A DNA stretch of 64,000 bases from Shouchella patagoniensis (GTDB lineage: Bacteria; Bacillota; Bacilli; Bacillales; Bacillaceae_D). Shown here in pieces: positions 37,587 to 47,400 of the stretch (its first letter is position 1; each line of letters begins with the position of its first letter). The translations under genes and the position numbers were made by a program. Where the stretch lies: NCBI RefSeq assembly GCF_002019705.1, contig NZ_KV917377.1, positions 4,393,085 through 4,457,084 of the forward strand. Reading direction: 5' to 3'. A model generated the notes under the pieces. The model ran no database searches. It had not been told where the DNA came from and worked only from the letters and a program-made list of their open reading frames with translations.

Positions 37587-37743
37587 TCGTTCTGTTTTGT
37601 TTGAAAGAAAAGTGAACAAAAGGGGAGGCGGATGTAAGGGCAAAGGATGAAAGTCGAGACGATAGGTCTTCAGAAAACAAATTAACGGATGCCTTTAATG
37701 TGACGAGGGTCACTGGACCCCACTCTTGGAAAAAGAACGCTTC

Positions 37744-38574
37744 TCATTTCTGTGCTAATAATCTAAATTGGCTAGGAGTCAAACCATATTGATTTTTAAA
37801 TAAGCGGTTATAGACGCTGGTAGAAGAGAATCCGCAGTCTAGTGCGATGGAAAGAATGCTCTTACGCGTATATAACAACTGTTCTTGGCTCCGAATGATT
37901 CGATAAAGTTGAAGCCAGGTATAGGGAGCCACGCCTATGTGTTCTTTAAAGGAGTGGGCGAGTTGGAATTTCTCCATCTGTGCTACTTCAGACATGTCAG
38001 CTAAAGACCAAGTTTTATTGTAACTTTGTTTTAGTGCATCCAAGAGGTTATAGAGTTGAATATGCAAGGATTTATATTGACGAATAGGAAGATCATCTAA
38101 CTGAGAACCGACTGCGTTTTTTGCAAGAAGAAGAGAAAGCTGTGTGAAACTATGTTCAAAGAATAGTTGTAATGATGTATTTGATGAACGGTCTTCTAGA
38201 TGTAAATATCCAACGATTAAGCGAACCCATTGTGATAATAGAGAATGCTGTTGGATTGTTGATGCAAACTGAACGTCAAATGCTAGAGGTCTGATTGCTT
38301 TTGCAGTCTCATTAAGGAGGGTTGCATCTAGCTCAATCAAAAACTTCGTTTGATCGACTTGCAGTTGCTTATGTTCGTCGTATGGATTTAGTAGAACAAA
38401 TTGTCCCTCCTTCAGCTGCATTGACTTTGACCTTGATTGATAAGTCATACGTCCATTTAGTGCATAAATGAATTTATAAGATTGATCCATACGCCAATTG
38501 CTTTCTTGTGCGAATGTATTTTTTAGTAAGAATAAGCCAGAAGGTGATGTGAAAAGTGTGTTTGCATCATTCAT
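37744..38574 (-). CDS. AraC-family transcriptional regulator
   Basis: About 276 residues. The N-terminal cupin-like sensor (residues about 1-130, with KEGQFVLLNPYDEHK) is followed by a C-terminal double HTH (WSLADMSEVAQMEKFQLAHSFKEHIGVAPYTWLQLYRIIRSQEQL, then ILSIALDCGFSSTSVYNRLFKNQYGLTPSQFR). The ATG at 38574 has GAGGGA at a good distance. It is divergent from the GntP permease gene across a 445-bp gap, so it may control that sugar-acid pair. This link is inferred from position alone. Confidence 0.82.
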   Translation of the reverse strand: MNDANTLFTSPSGLFLLKNTFAQESNWRMDQSYKFIYALNGRMTYQSRSKSMQLKEGQFVLLNPYDEHKQLQVDQTKFLIELDATLLNETAKAIRPLAFDVQFASTIQQHSLLSQWVRLIVGYLHLEDRSSNTSLQLFFEHSFTQLSLLLAKNAVGSQLDDLPIRQYKSLHIQLYNLLDALKQSYNKTWSLADMSEVAQMEKFQLAHSFKEHIGVAPYTWLQLYRIIRSQEQLLYTRKSILSIALDCGFSSTSVYNRLFKNQYGLTPSQFRLLAQK

Positions 38575-38845
38575 TGCTGTCCCTCGCATTATGTAGTCTG
38601 GACTGAGTATATCATATTTAAGGAATAGTGAGAAAATAGCAATCTGGATATTTTGTATTAAAAGATAGTACAGAACATACTGAAATCTAATGCAAAGGTT
38701 TACATAATCGAACTATTTGATTACAATAGCAAATATATATATTTTTTGACTTATAGGATCGATAGTTCAGTTGTTCGTTTATATAAGGCGATTTATATGG
38801 TTTTAATTGAAGCTATGAATGCGATATAAACAATTAAAATCCTCT

Positions 38846-38862
38846 ATGCAAGCGTTTGCAAA
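38846..38862. promoter_or_regulatory. cre site (CcpA operator)
   Basis: ATGCAAGCGTTTGCAAA fits the Bacillus consensus WTGNAANCGNWNNCAWW and is nearly palindromic. It lies 158 bp upstream of the GntP gene, in the AraC-GntP gap. It implies carbon catabolite control. The remaining gap (38590-39019) shows AT-rich DNA without other clear signals. Confidence 0.65.
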
Positions 38863-39019
38863 AAAGAGGGTTGTTAGGGGGCTAAAGGAAAAATAGTGAT
38901 AGGAAGAATCATATACGAGGATACTTGATTTGTAAGACTAACAGAAACTAGAACCATACATAGAAATAGAGATACCTTGTTACGAAAGACAAGGAGATAG
39001 ATAGAGGAGAGTTTCCATT

Positions 39020-40372
39020 ATGCCATTGCTTATTACTGCATTAGGGGTATTACTTCTTTTGCTACTAATCATGAAGTTTAAAATTAATACGCTTATTTCT
39101 TTGTCGATTGTATCATTTGCACTAGCGATCGCCCTCGGGATTCCTATTCCAGACATTGTTGTTGCGATTGAGGATGGTCTTGGAGGAACGTTGGCAAGTG
39201 TAGGGTTAATCTTTGGTTTTGGTGCAATCTTAGGTAAGCTTATCGCTGATGCAGGTGGAGCGCAACGAATTTCTACGACATTAATTGCTGCTTTTGGGGA
39301 AAAAAGAATTCAGTGGGCGGTTGTTTTAACCGCATTTATGCTTGGGATTGCTCTCTTTTTTGAGGTTGGACTTGTTTTATTGATTCCGATTGTTTATCAA
39401 ATTTCAAAACAAGTAAATATATCCTTCCTTTATTTGGGATTACCGATGGTGACGGCATTGTCTGTTACGCACGCTTTTCTTCCTCCACATCCTGGTCCAA
39501 CTGTTATTGCCGGAGAATATGGTGCAGATATCGGTATGGTATTAATTTATGGTTTTATTATTTCAATTCCAACGGTATTAATTGCGGGTCCTCTTTTCAC
39601 AAAATACGCACAGAAATTTGTTCCGAGTGCGTTTAAAAAACAAAACAATAGCTCGATGGCGGCTCTTGGTGACGCTAAGCCAATGCCACTAGAGGAAACA
39701 CCTGGATTCTTCAAAAGTTCAATTACTGCTCTCTTTCCGGTATTGTTAATGGGTTTTGCGACGATCGTAAATTTTTTGCAGGAAGCGACAAATCTTCCTT
39801 CGAATCTATTATTTGAGATCATCGCATTTATAGGTACACCAACAGCAACGATGTTTTTGTCACTCTTGTTTGCTTTATATACAATGGGGATTTCACAGAA
39901 TCGGACAATGACACAGTTAATGGAATCTGCAGAGTCATCGGTAAAAGCAATTGCGATGATCTTACTTATTCTTGGAATGAGTGGTGCATTAAAAGAGGTA
40001 TTAATTGTTGGTGGTGTAGGTGATTATGTGGCAACTCTTTTTATTGGAAGCGCATTATCCCCTATCATCCTAGCATGGTTGATTGCAGCGCTTATGCGTA
40101 TTGCACAAGGTTCGGCTACGGTTGCTGCGTTAACAACCGCAGGACTTGTCATCCCTCTTATGGAAGGGGCTGACGTAAACTTAGCACTTATGGTACTTGC
40201 AACTGGAGCTGGTAGTGTCATTGCTTCTCACGTAAATGACACAGGCTTCTGGATTATTAAAGAATCCTTTGGATTAACAATGAAAGAAACGTTTGCGACA
40301 TGGACGGTATTAGAAACCCTTATTTCCGTTTGCGGACTGATGTTTGTTTTATTGTTAAGTGTGTTTGTTTAA
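39020..40372 (+). CDS. GntP-family sugar-acid:proton symporter
   Basis: 450 residues, normal for gluconate/H+ symporters, with about 12-13 membrane helices. Family segments include GFGAILGKLIADAGGAQRIS, HAFLPPHPGPT, AQGSATVAALTTAG and the end region VIASHVNDTGFWIIKE. It likely imports gluconate or a related hydroxy acid. A kinase gene follows after a terminator-like hairpin, so the two may be partly uncoupled. Confidence 0.88.
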   Translation: MPLLITALGVLLLLLLIMKFKINTLISLSIVSFALAIALGIPIPDIVVAIEDGLGGTLASVGLIFGFGAILGKLIADAGGAQRISTTLIAAFGEKRIQWAVVLTAFMLGIALFFEVGLVLLIPIVYQISKQVNISFLYLGLPMVTALSVTHAFLPPHPGPTVIAGEYGADIGMVLIYGFIISIPTVLIAGPLFTKYAQKFVPSAFKKQNNSSMAALGDAKPMPLEETPGFFKSSITALFPVLLMGFATIVNFLQEATNLPSNLLFEIIAFIGTPTATMFLSLLFALYTMGISQNRTMTQLMESAESSVKAIAMILLILGMSGALKEVLIVGGVGDYVATLFIGSALSPIILAWLIAALMRIAQGSATVAALTTAGLVIPLMEGADVNLALMVLATGAGSVIASHVNDTGFWIIKESFGLTMKETFATWTVLETLISVCGLMFVLLLSVFV

Positions 40373-40411
40373 TAGAAAGAAAGGCTTCAAATTTGTATTA
40401 CATATTCTAAT

Positions 40412-40442
40412 TAAGCCCCTGCTTGAAATGAGGGGCTTTTTC
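40412..40442 (+). terminator. Rho-independent terminator
   Basis: Stem AAGCCCCT/AGGGGCTT, 10-nt loop, then TTTC, between the GntP and kinase genes. Confidence 0.8.
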
Positions 40443-40545
40443 GTGTGATTACAGTAGTACATTTTTTACCGCTTATCCTTTTCGATGACTTGATCAAAAG
40501 CCTACGTTATAATGAGCAAAACGTTACAACAATAGAGGTGGCAGG

Positions 40546-42024
40546 ATGGAGAATATTGCGGCTTTTGACATTGGCACAACGAATATAAAAGGGGTTTTAA
40601 TCGAAAAAGATGGTTCTTATCGACTGCCCCTAACACATTCATTAAGAACGATTTTTGGAGAAGGGGGAACGGTGGAGCAAGACCCAAATGAATGGTGGGA
40701 AAAGCTGTGTTCTATTACTGTCAATTGGTGGGGTAACGGCGTTGAACCTGACTCCATTAAAGCGATTGTGATGAGTGGACAGATGCAAGATTTTATACCA
40801 ATTGATCACACAGGAAACCCTGTCAGACCGGCTATTCTTTATTCGGATGGTAGGGCAAAGGCGCAAGCTGAATTCATTGATAAGACATTGCCTTTTATCC
40901 AGGAAAAAACGGGTAACCATTTTGACGGAACGATGGTGTTGCCGAAGATTTGTTGGTTGGTAGAGCATGAACAAGCCACTTATGAAAAAACGGCTGCTTT
41001 TCTCGTAAACGCAAAAGACTTTGCCATCTATAAGCTAACTGGGCAAGCGGTGGCTGATCCAGTGACGGGGGCAACGACTGGAATGATGGACTTGCATAAA
41101 AAAGAGTGGCTGTTTGAATGGTTTGAACAGCTAGGTCTTGACGAAAGCAAGTTGCCCACACTTCTATCTCCAAATAGCGTCGCTGGAGAAGTGTTACATG
41201 GTGCCGGTGGATTTGCAACAGGTACGCCTGTTCTATCTGGGTCAGGTGATGCAGGGGCAACCTCGATGGGGGCAGGGGTACTAAACACAGGTTCAAAGTA
41301 TGCCTACATTGGTTCAACAGGGTGGGTTGCATATGCGACAGAAAGCGTGTCACAAGCGGAAAAAGGCGTTTTTCACCTTGTCCATTTTTCGGAAGAGTCC
41401 TACCTTGCGATTGCACCAATACTTAATGCGGGCAACGTTCATCGCTGGGCTGTAGAACAGTTTATGAACGGTAATTATTCGGCATTTGAACAAGCTGTGA
41501 ACGAAACGAAAGCAAGTGAAACGACTCCTCTCTTTTTACCTTATCTAAATGGTGAACGTTTTCCTGTACAAGATATGAATGCGTCAGGGAGCTTTATGAA
41601 TTTAAAGGGCACAACTACGAAAGAAGATCTTTGCCGCAGCGTATTAGAAGGAGTCGCGTTTGCTTTGCGCCAGACGATGGAATTGTTGCTCGGAGAGGCC
41701 AATGACGAGGTGCCATTTACGTTAATTGGTGGTGGAACAAAAAGCGAAGCATGGTGCCAAATTATCGCTGACGTCTGTGGACGTGCTGTTCATGTTCCGG
41801 AAGATGCTGACTTCATACCATCTTTAGGAGTTGCTGCTGCGGGGTTTTGCCACTTAAATTGGTGTGCGAACTATGAGGACTTTAACACGCGTATCATCCA
41901 ATCGATTCCTAAAAAAATATACAACCCACAAGAACGTTCACAAGAAGTGTATTGCAGGTTGTATAAGAAATTTACCCGGCTGTATCCTCTTGTACAATCA
42001 TGGACAAATGATTCAGGAGGATAG
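40546..42024 (+). CDS. FGGY-family carbohydrate kinase, probable gluconokinase
   Basis: 492 residues. ATP-binding start AAFDIGTTNIKGVLIE, middle SGQMQDFIPID and ILYSDGRAKAQ, and the C-terminal FGGY signature region (FTLIGGGTKSEAWCQIIADV...GVAAAG). The family phosphorylates gluconate, xylulose, ribulose or glycerol. The adjacent GntP permease makes a sugar acid the best guess, but xylulokinase-like substrates are not excluded by sequence. GAGGTGG precedes the ATG. A terminator follows. Confidence 0.83.
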   Translation: MENIAAFDIGTTNIKGVLIEKDGSYRLPLTHSLRTIFGEGGTVEQDPNEWWEKLCSITVNWWGNGVEPDSIKAIVMSGQMQDFIPIDHTGNPVRPAILYSDGRAKAQAEFIDKTLPFIQEKTGNHFDGTMVLPKICWLVEHEQATYEKTAAFLVNAKDFAIYKLTGQAVADPVTGATTGMMDLHKKEWLFEWFEQLGLDESKLPTLLSPNSVAGEVLHGAGGFATGTPVLSGSGDAGATSMGAGVLNTGSKYAYIGSTGWVAYATESVSQAEKGVFHLVHFSEESYLAIAPILNAGNVHRWAVEQFMNGNYSAFEQAVNETKASETTPLFLPYLNGERFPVQDMNASGSFMNLKGTTTKEDLCRSVLEGVAFALRQTMELLLGEANDEVPFTLIGGGTKSEAWCQIIADVCGRAVHVPEDADFIPSLGVAAAGFCHLNWCANYEDFNTRIIQSIPKKIYNPQERSQEVYCRLYKKFTRLYPLVQSWTNDSGG

Positions 42025-42062
42025 CTAAAAAGGATGGTAAAACAAACACTGATCTTTTTGAA

Positions 42063-42088
42063 TAGCCTCTACATAGGGGCTTTTTTTG
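42063..42088 (+). terminator. Rho-independent terminator
   Basis: Stem AGCCTCT/AGGGGCT (one wobble), loop ACAT, then T7, after the kinase gene. Confidence 0.8.
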
Positions 42089-42183
42089 TGTTTTTACGAG
42101 CCTTGCGCAGGTGATAGACGAAGTCGTTCTAATCACATGCAATTAAAAAAAGACTGAAAAAAGGACTTGCTTTTCTTTTTTTG

Positions 42184-42210
42184 AAAGTTGTATACTTGCC
42201 TTACAACTTT
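42184..42210. promoter_or_regulatory. Inverted repeat, candidate GntR operator
   Basis: AAAGTTGTA and TACAACTTT separated by 9 bp, perfect arms, just upstream of the TRAP operon. A near-cre sequence (TGAAGCGCTTTCA, one base short) follows at 42213-42225. The repeat also overlaps the likely promoter region, so the GntR protein encoded in the operon is the natural candidate ligand. Confidence 0.45.
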
Positions 42211-42240
42211 AATGAAGCGCTTTCAAAAAGGGGGATGTAT

Positions 42241-43245
42241 ATGTTTGCGAAAAAGCATGCATGGATTGCCGGGACAACCATGAGCATACTGCTGCTCGTT
42301 GCGTGTGGAAACGAAGACAATCAGTATTATTCAATTGCGACTGCTTCAACAGGAGGAACGTATTATCCAATTGGGGTAGGCATGGGCAATTTATGGACAG
42401 AAGAACTAATTGATCAAGGCATTCGAGTAACAGGACAATCGTCAGCTGGATCGGTTGAGAACATTGATTTGCTGCGTAAGGAAGAAGCGCAGTTTGGTAT
42501 TCTGCAAGGGTTGATTGCGGACCAGGCTTACAGAGGCATTGGCATTTATGAAGGAAATGGCTATGAAGATTTGCGTTCCATTACGATGCTTTGGCCTAAT
42601 GTTGAGCACTTTGTGTTAATGAACAACGAAATTGCAAACGGTGATATTTCTGATATCGAAGGATCGTCGTTTTCAATTGGACCACAAGCAAGTGGAACAG
42701 AACAATCAACCAGGGCATTAATTAATGGTATTGGCCTTAGCGTGGATGATATCTCGCCAGATTTTTTAGGGTATGATGATACCATTTCGTCGATGCGTGA
42801 TGGTCGACTTGATGGTGGTTCACTTCCAGCGGGTGTTCCAGTTACTGCGATTACAGACATGTACGCGAGCGGTGTAAGGGCTTCAGTCCTCGATGTAACA
42901 GATGAGCAACTTGAATCGATCAATGAGGATTACCCAGTTTTTTTTCGTTATGAAATAGAAGCGGAAACGTATCCGCGCCAAGAAGAGGCCATTCAAACGA
43001 TTGCTCAATCGAATGTGCTTGGGGTTGATAAAAACCAGGATGCTGATTCAATTTATTTGCTGACAAAAATCTTATTTGAAAACCTCGATAAAATGTATGA
43101 AGTACATAACTCTGCACGGGAGATGTCGCTAGATACAGCGTTAGTTGGTGTGTCGGTTCCGCTACATATTGGCGCTTATACCTATTTTGTTGAGCAAGGT
43201 ATTGAGATTCCAGATGAATTAGTACCGCCTGAAGCAGGCGAATGA
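42241..43245 (+). CDS. TAXI-family TRAP transporter solute receptor (lipoprotein)
   Basis: 334 residues. Signal peptide with lipobox LLVAC, then the TAXI-type binding fold (YSIATASTGGTYYPIGVGMGNLW; TGQSSAGSVENIDLL; FSIGPQASGTEQSTRALINGIG). It captures an organic acid outside and passes it to the fused permease encoded next (15-nt gap). Known or suspected TAXI ligands include glutamate and other dicarboxylates. I chose the ATG at 42241, 6 nt after GGGGG; a longer frame from 42181 overlaps the operator. Confidence 0.87.
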   Translation: MFAKKHAWIAGTTMSILLLVACGNEDNQYYSIATASTGGTYYPIGVGMGNLWTEELIDQGIRVTGQSSAGSVENIDLLRKEEAQFGILQGLIADQAYRGIGIYEGNGYEDLRSITMLWPNVEHFVLMNNEIANGDISDIEGSSFSIGPQASGTEQSTRALINGIGLSVDDISPDFLGYDDTISSMRDGRLDGGSLPAGVPVTAITDMYASGVRASVLDVTDEQLESINEDYPVFFRYEIEAETYPRQEEAIQTIAQSNVLGVDKNQDADSIYLLTKILFENLDKMYEVHNSAREMSLDTALVGVSVPLHIGAYTYFVEQGIEIPDELVPPEAGE

Positions 43246-43260
43246 TGGGAGGGAACCTAG

Positions 43261-45231
43261 ATGGTTCAGGAAGCCGCAAAAAAAGATGCTTTGCAAGAAG
43301 CAAGCACTGAACAAACAGGAATGGGTAGGCAGTTAAGCGGGTGGCAATATCGGGTCATGGCCATTGTTGCGATTTTCTTATCAGGATTTTCGCTTTATGT
43401 AAACAGCTTTATGAACATTCAAGAAATTTACCGCAATATTCTCTTCTTGGCTTTATTGCTTGTGCTTGCCTTTCTTTTATATCCAGCAACAAAAAAAGGC
43501 AGTCGGAAGCAATTTACCAAAATTGACCTTGCTCTCGCTCTGGTTGGTATAATAGGGACAGGTTATCTTTTAATTTTTTATACAACGATTCACATTGATC
43601 GCATGTCTCAAGCAGTGGCAACGGATTATCTTTTTGCAATCGTAACGGTCTTATTGTTGCTTGAAGCAACAAGACGGACACTTGGAACGTTTATTCCAGT
43701 CCTCGCAGCAACAGCAATTCTTTATGCTGTATTTGGCCCGTATTTTCCAGGAATGTTTGGCCATGCGGGATTCTCATTTGAGCGGTTGCTTTACCGCGTG
43801 TATATGACGACCGAAGGGATTTTTGGTATTACATTATCAATCGCCTCTACATATATTGTCATTTTTATTCTATTTGGAGCTTTCCTTAGTGTAAGTGGTG
43901 CATCAAAATTATTTAACGATTTGGCGATTGCTGTCGCAGGACAGCGACGCGGTGGACCAGCACAAGTTGCGGTCATTTCGAGTGCGCTAACTGGTTCCTT
44001 AAATGGAAGTGCTGTTGCGAATGTTGCGACTACAGGTGCATTTACAATTCCTTTAATGAAACAAATCGGTTTAAAGAAAAACTATGCCGCGGCAGTTGAA
44101 GCAACGGCTTCAACCGGTGGCATGATGATGCCGCCAATAATGGGTGCCGCCGCATTTATTATGGCTGGGTTTTTAGGTGTTCCTTATGCAACAATTGTGT
44201 TTGCGGCTCTTATTCCAACATTTCTTTATTTTATTGCGCTTGTATTCGCGATTGATTTAGAAGCAAAAAAACAAGGGCTGAAAGGAATGAACAAAGAATC
44301 AATCCCGCAAGTCTGGGATGTATTAAAAGAACGAGGGTTATTGCTATTGCCAATTTTAGTGGTCATTGGCACATTGCTTGCTGGCTACACACCGCTATTT
44401 GCTGGATTTTCTGGAATCATTGTGGTGGTTGTAACGAGTTGGCTTACAAAAAGCAAGGAAACGCGTGTCACGCTATCAAAAGTAAAGACGGCGTTTATTG
44501 AGGCAGCAAAAAGTACGATTCAAGTCGGTCTTGCCTGTGCATCAATTGGCATTATCATTGCAGTCGTAACAATGACGGGACTTGGATCAGCAATTGCCTA
44601 CAATGTATTAAATGCTGCAGATGGCGTTCTTTGGATTGCGCTTGTGCTTGTTATGGCGACATGTATCGTCCTTAGCATGGGGCTGCCATCAACGGCACTT
44701 TACATTGTTGTTGCGGTAACCGCTGCGCCAGCTCTTGTTGAAATTGGAGTTAATCCTGTCGCTGCCCATTTCTTTGTCTTCTGGTTTGGTGCATTATCAA
44801 ATATTACGCCTCCTGTAGCACTCGCTTCTTATACGGCAGCGGGAATAGCTGGCGCGGATGCAATGAAAACGTCTTGGACATCGGTAAAGTTGGCGTTACC
44901 AGGCTTTATTATTCCATTTATGATTGCTTATAACCCGGTGATGGTTCTACAAGAAACAGACGGAAACCCGATTACAATAACGGCAGTCATCCTCACGCTC
45001 GTTACTTCAGTTGTTGGCGTTTTTGCGATCGCTGTTGCGTTAAGTGGGTACTTGTCTGTATCGCTTTTATTACCAGAACGGGCGATTTTTCTTGTTAGTT
45101 CTTTACTCTTAATTAAGCCAGGAATGATAACCGATTTAATTGGGTTTGCATGTTTAATAGCAACATTTATATGGCATATTGCCAGAGCAAAACGGCAGGG
45201 GAGGATGAATGGCATCGCCCCTCCGTATTAA
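43261..45231 (+). CDS. TRAP transporter permease, fused DctQM (TAXI type)
   Basis: 656 residues, about 17-18 hydrophobic segments. The small 4TM part (about 25-165) is fused to the large DctM-like part, with family segments GSLNGSAVANVATTGAFTIPLMK, STGGMMMPPIMGAAAFIMAGFLG and SMGLPSTALYIVV...NITPPVALASYTAAGIAGAD. This fused form is the rule for TAXI TRAP systems. It forms the Na+- or H+-driven pore. GGAGGGAA precedes the ATG. The GntR gene overlaps its end by 23 nt. Confidence 0.9.
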   Translation: MVQEAAKKDALQEASTEQTGMGRQLSGWQYRVMAIVAIFLSGFSLYVNSFMNIQEIYRNILFLALLLVLAFLLYPATKKGSRKQFTKIDLALALVGIIGTGYLLIFYTTIHIDRMSQAVATDYLFAIVTVLLLLEATRRTLGTFIPVLAATAILYAVFGPYFPGMFGHAGFSFERLLYRVYMTTEGIFGITLSIASTYIVIFILFGAFLSVSGASKLFNDLAIAVAGQRRGGPAQVAVISSALTGSLNGSAVANVATTGAFTIPLMKQIGLKKNYAAAVEATASTGGMMMPPIMGAAAFIMAGFLGVPYATIVFAALIPTFLYFIALVFAIDLEAKKQGLKGMNKESIPQVWDVLKERGLLLLPILVVIGTLLAGYTPLFAGFSGIIVVVVTSWLTKSKETRVTLSKVKTAFIEAAKSTIQVGLACASIGIIIAVVTMTGLGSAIAYNVLNAADGVLWIALVLVMATCIVLSMGLPSTALYIVVAVTAAPALVEIGVNPVAAHFFVFWFGALSNITPPVALASYTAAGIAGADAMKTSWTSVKLALPGFIIPFMIAYNPVMVLQETDGNPITITAVILTLVTSVVGVFAIAVALSGYLSVSLLLPERAIFLVSSLLLIKPGMITDLIGFACLIATFIWHIARAKRQGRMNGIAPPY

Positions 45232-45961
45232 CAAGCAGGGAAGGGTGTTTGTCTTGGATCAAACAATCGAACGAAAAAAAGTCTCGCTTCAAGTGTTAGA
45301 ACATTTGAAAGTGATGATTCAACAAGAGCCATATGTGAGCGGAGGAAAATTGCCTTCTGAAATGGAGCTTGCTGAGCGGTTTCAAGTGAGTCGTGCACCG
45401 ATTCGGGAAGCATTAACCGTGTTGACGGCGACAGAGGTAATTGAATCGAAACAAGGCGGCGGACGCTGGATTAAAAATATTAAACTCGTCGACATGCTTG
45501 ACCATATTAAATTAGGCATGGTGTCGGTTGATGAAGTGCATGCATTGCTTGAAATGCGTCATATCATCGAGACAGAAGCAGCTGCACTTGCCGCAGAACG
45601 AGCGGATGATGCGGAAATTGAAGCACTTCACAAGTCTTTGATCGCCTTTTCAGAAACAATTCTAACGGAAAATACAATCGGAAGTGAAGCGGACTCCCAT
45701 TTCCACCTTGTGCTCGTTAAGGCAGCAAAAAATCCTTTCCTAACTGCGACACTTGAAAATATGAAAGGCTTGTTAAATGATGCGATTGAGTTCTCACTCA
45801 GATTAAACGTCGGAAAAACAGAGAAGCGGCGAAATGTCTATCAAGAGCATGAAGCAATTTATGAAGCCATTGCCGCAAAAGATGCGCAAGCGGCTCGCAA
45901 AGCGATGGACATCCACCTTACAAATGTCCGCAAAAAGCTAGGTGATACGCGGCTTGCATAA
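45209..45961 (+). CDS. GntR-family regulator, FadR subfamily
   Basis: 250 residues. Winged HTH at about 25-90 (VLEHLKVMIQQEPYVSGGKLPSEMELAERFQVSRAPIREALTVLTATEVIE) and a C-terminal FCD helical domain (ALLEMRHIIETEAAALAAERADD...DSHFHLVLVKAAKNPFL...HEAIYEAIAAKD) with metal-ligand-like residues. FCD regulators commonly bind small carboxylates. The ATG at 45209 has GGAGG four nt upstream and overlaps the permease gene; a TTG at 45254 behind GGGAAGGG is a serious alternative. Probably it senses the transported acid and controls the operon. Confidence 0.83.
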   Translation: MASPLRINKQGRVFVLDQTIERKKVSLQVLEHLKVMIQQEPYVSGGKLPSEMELAERFQVSRAPIREALTVLTATEVIESKQGGGRWIKNIKLVDMLDHIKLGMVSVDEVHALLEMRHIIETEAAALAAERADDAEIEALHKSLIAFSETILTENTIGSEADSHFHLVLVKAAKNPFLTATLENMKGLLNDAIEFSLRLNVGKTEKRRNVYQEHEAIYEAIAAKDAQAARKAMDIHLTNVRKKLGDTRLA

Positions 45962-45975
45962 AAAGGAGAGAAACC

Positions 45976-47400
45976 ATGCAAACAAAAAAAGAGAGTGCTT
46001 TTTTGGAGGAAGTGCGAAAATCAACGGGACTTGCGCCAGAGCGGATTTTAACGTCCCCAGCAGATTGCGCCAGTTATGCATTTGATGCGTCTTTTGGTAC
46101 GCATCTTCCTGATGCCGTATTTCAGCCAATGTCGAAAGAAGAGGTCTCATCTGTTTTGAAGTTAGCTAATAAGCATACAGTGCCTGTTTATCCACGAGGT
46201 CAAGGCACAAGTTTAAGCGGTGGACCTTTGCCAGTCTATGGTGGGGTTGTACTTGATTGCTCCCAGTGGAATCAGAAACTTGAAATCGACGCCGATGATA
46301 TGGTTGCGGTTGTATCGCCAGGTGTGCTCACAGCAGCGATTAACGAAAAGGCTGGCGAACTTGGTCTCATGTATCCACCCGATCCAAGTAGTGCCCACGT
46401 GTCGACGATTGGCGGAAACCTTGCGGAAAATGCTGGTGGGCCACGGGGACTAAAATATGGTGTCACAAAAGACTATGTGCTTGGGTTAGAAGTGGTAACG
46501 CCGGAAGGAGAGATTGTCCGGACAGGCGGGCGGACTGTGAAAAATGTGACAGGATATGACTTAACCAAATTAATTGTTGGTTCTGAAGGTACGCTTGCTG
46601 TCATTACCGAGGCGACATTGAAGTTGGTTCCAAAACCAAAGGCAACAAAAACGTTGCTCGCTTTATTCGAAGACATTGTTGATTCTGGAAAAGCAATCTC
46701 GAAGATTTTAAAAAACGGGATTGTCCCAGCGAAAATGGAGTTAATGGACCAGGCATCTATTGAAGCGGTTGAAGCGTACGAACCGACAGGCTTGCCTATC
46801 GATGTAGATGCACTTTTGTTAATTGAGCTTGACGGGCATCCAGCTGCGATTGAGGAAGAAATCCGTGAAGTCGAGCGTCAGTGCCGGAGTGTGTTCGCCC
46901 GTGAAGTACGAGTGGCACAAACGGATCAAGAAGCAGCGGAATTTTGGAAAGCGCGCAAGCTCGTATCGCCTGCAATTGTAAGGATAAAGCCAACAAAAAT
47001 TTCAGAAGATGCGACGGTGCCGCGAAGCAAGATTCCTGCGATGTTTGCAGCCTTAAAAGAGATCAAAGCAACCTACAACGTGGATTTGGTTGTGTTTGGC
47101 CACGCCGGTGATGGCAACCTCCATCCAAACATTATTGCAGATGTCCGTGATCGAGAAGAGATGGCACGAGTGGAGCAAGCGGTCGCAGCCATTTTTGAAG
47201 CAGCGGTAAGTCTTGGTGGCACACTTTCGGGTGAACACGGCATCGGCACGATGAAAGCGCCGTTTATGGAAATGGAAGTTGGTACAGCTGGGCTTGATTT
47301 AATGAAACGAGTGAAACAAAGCTGGGACCCAAATGGCATTATGAACCCAGGGAAGATTTTCCCTGAACCTGGTCAAAAGTTGGTGTTGTCGAATGGCTAA
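45976..47400 (+). CDS. glcD: FAD-linked 2-hydroxyacid dehydrogenase, GlcD-like
   Basis: 474 residues. PCMH-type FAD domain (about 40-220: PVYPRGQGTSLSGGPLPVYGGVVLD, PPDPSSAHVSTIGGNLAENAGGPRGLKYGVTKDYVLGLEVV) and C-terminal FAD-oxidase domain with the metal/substrate motif VFGHAGDGNLHPNI and SGEHGIGTMKAPFM. It oxidises D-2-hydroxyacids such as glycolate, D-lactate or D-2-hydroxyglutarate to 2-oxoacids. It overlaps the next gene, the Fe-S subunit, by 8 nt; together they pass electrons to the quinone pool. AAGGAGAG precedes the ATG. Confidence 0.9.
   Translation: MQTKKESAFLEEVRKSTGLAPERILTSPADCASYAFDASFGTHLPDAVFQPMSKEEVSSVLKLANKHTVPVYPRGQGTSLSGGPLPVYGGVVLDCSQWNQKLEIDADDMVAVVSPGVLTAAINEKAGELGLMYPPDPSSAHVSTIGGNLAENAGGPRGLKYGVTKDYVLGLEVVTPEGEIVRTGGRTVKNVTGYDLTKLIVGSEGTLAVITEATLKLVPKPKATKTLLALFEDIVDSGKAISKILKNGIVPAKMELMDQASIEAVEAYEPTGLPIDVDALLLIELDGHPAAIEEEIREVERQCRSVFAREVRVAQTDQEAAEFWKARKLVSPAIVRIKPTKISEDATVPRSKIPAMFAALKEIKATYNVDLVVFGHAGDGNLHPNIIADVRDREEMARVEQAVAAIFEAAVSLGGTLSGEHGIGTMKAPFMEMEVGTAGLDLMKRVKQSWDPNGIMNPGKIFPEPGQKLVLSNG

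Noticed and set aside
42213-42225. TGAAGCGCTTTCA as a genuine cre site
   Set aside because: It is one base shorter than the 14-bp cre core; kept only as a near match.
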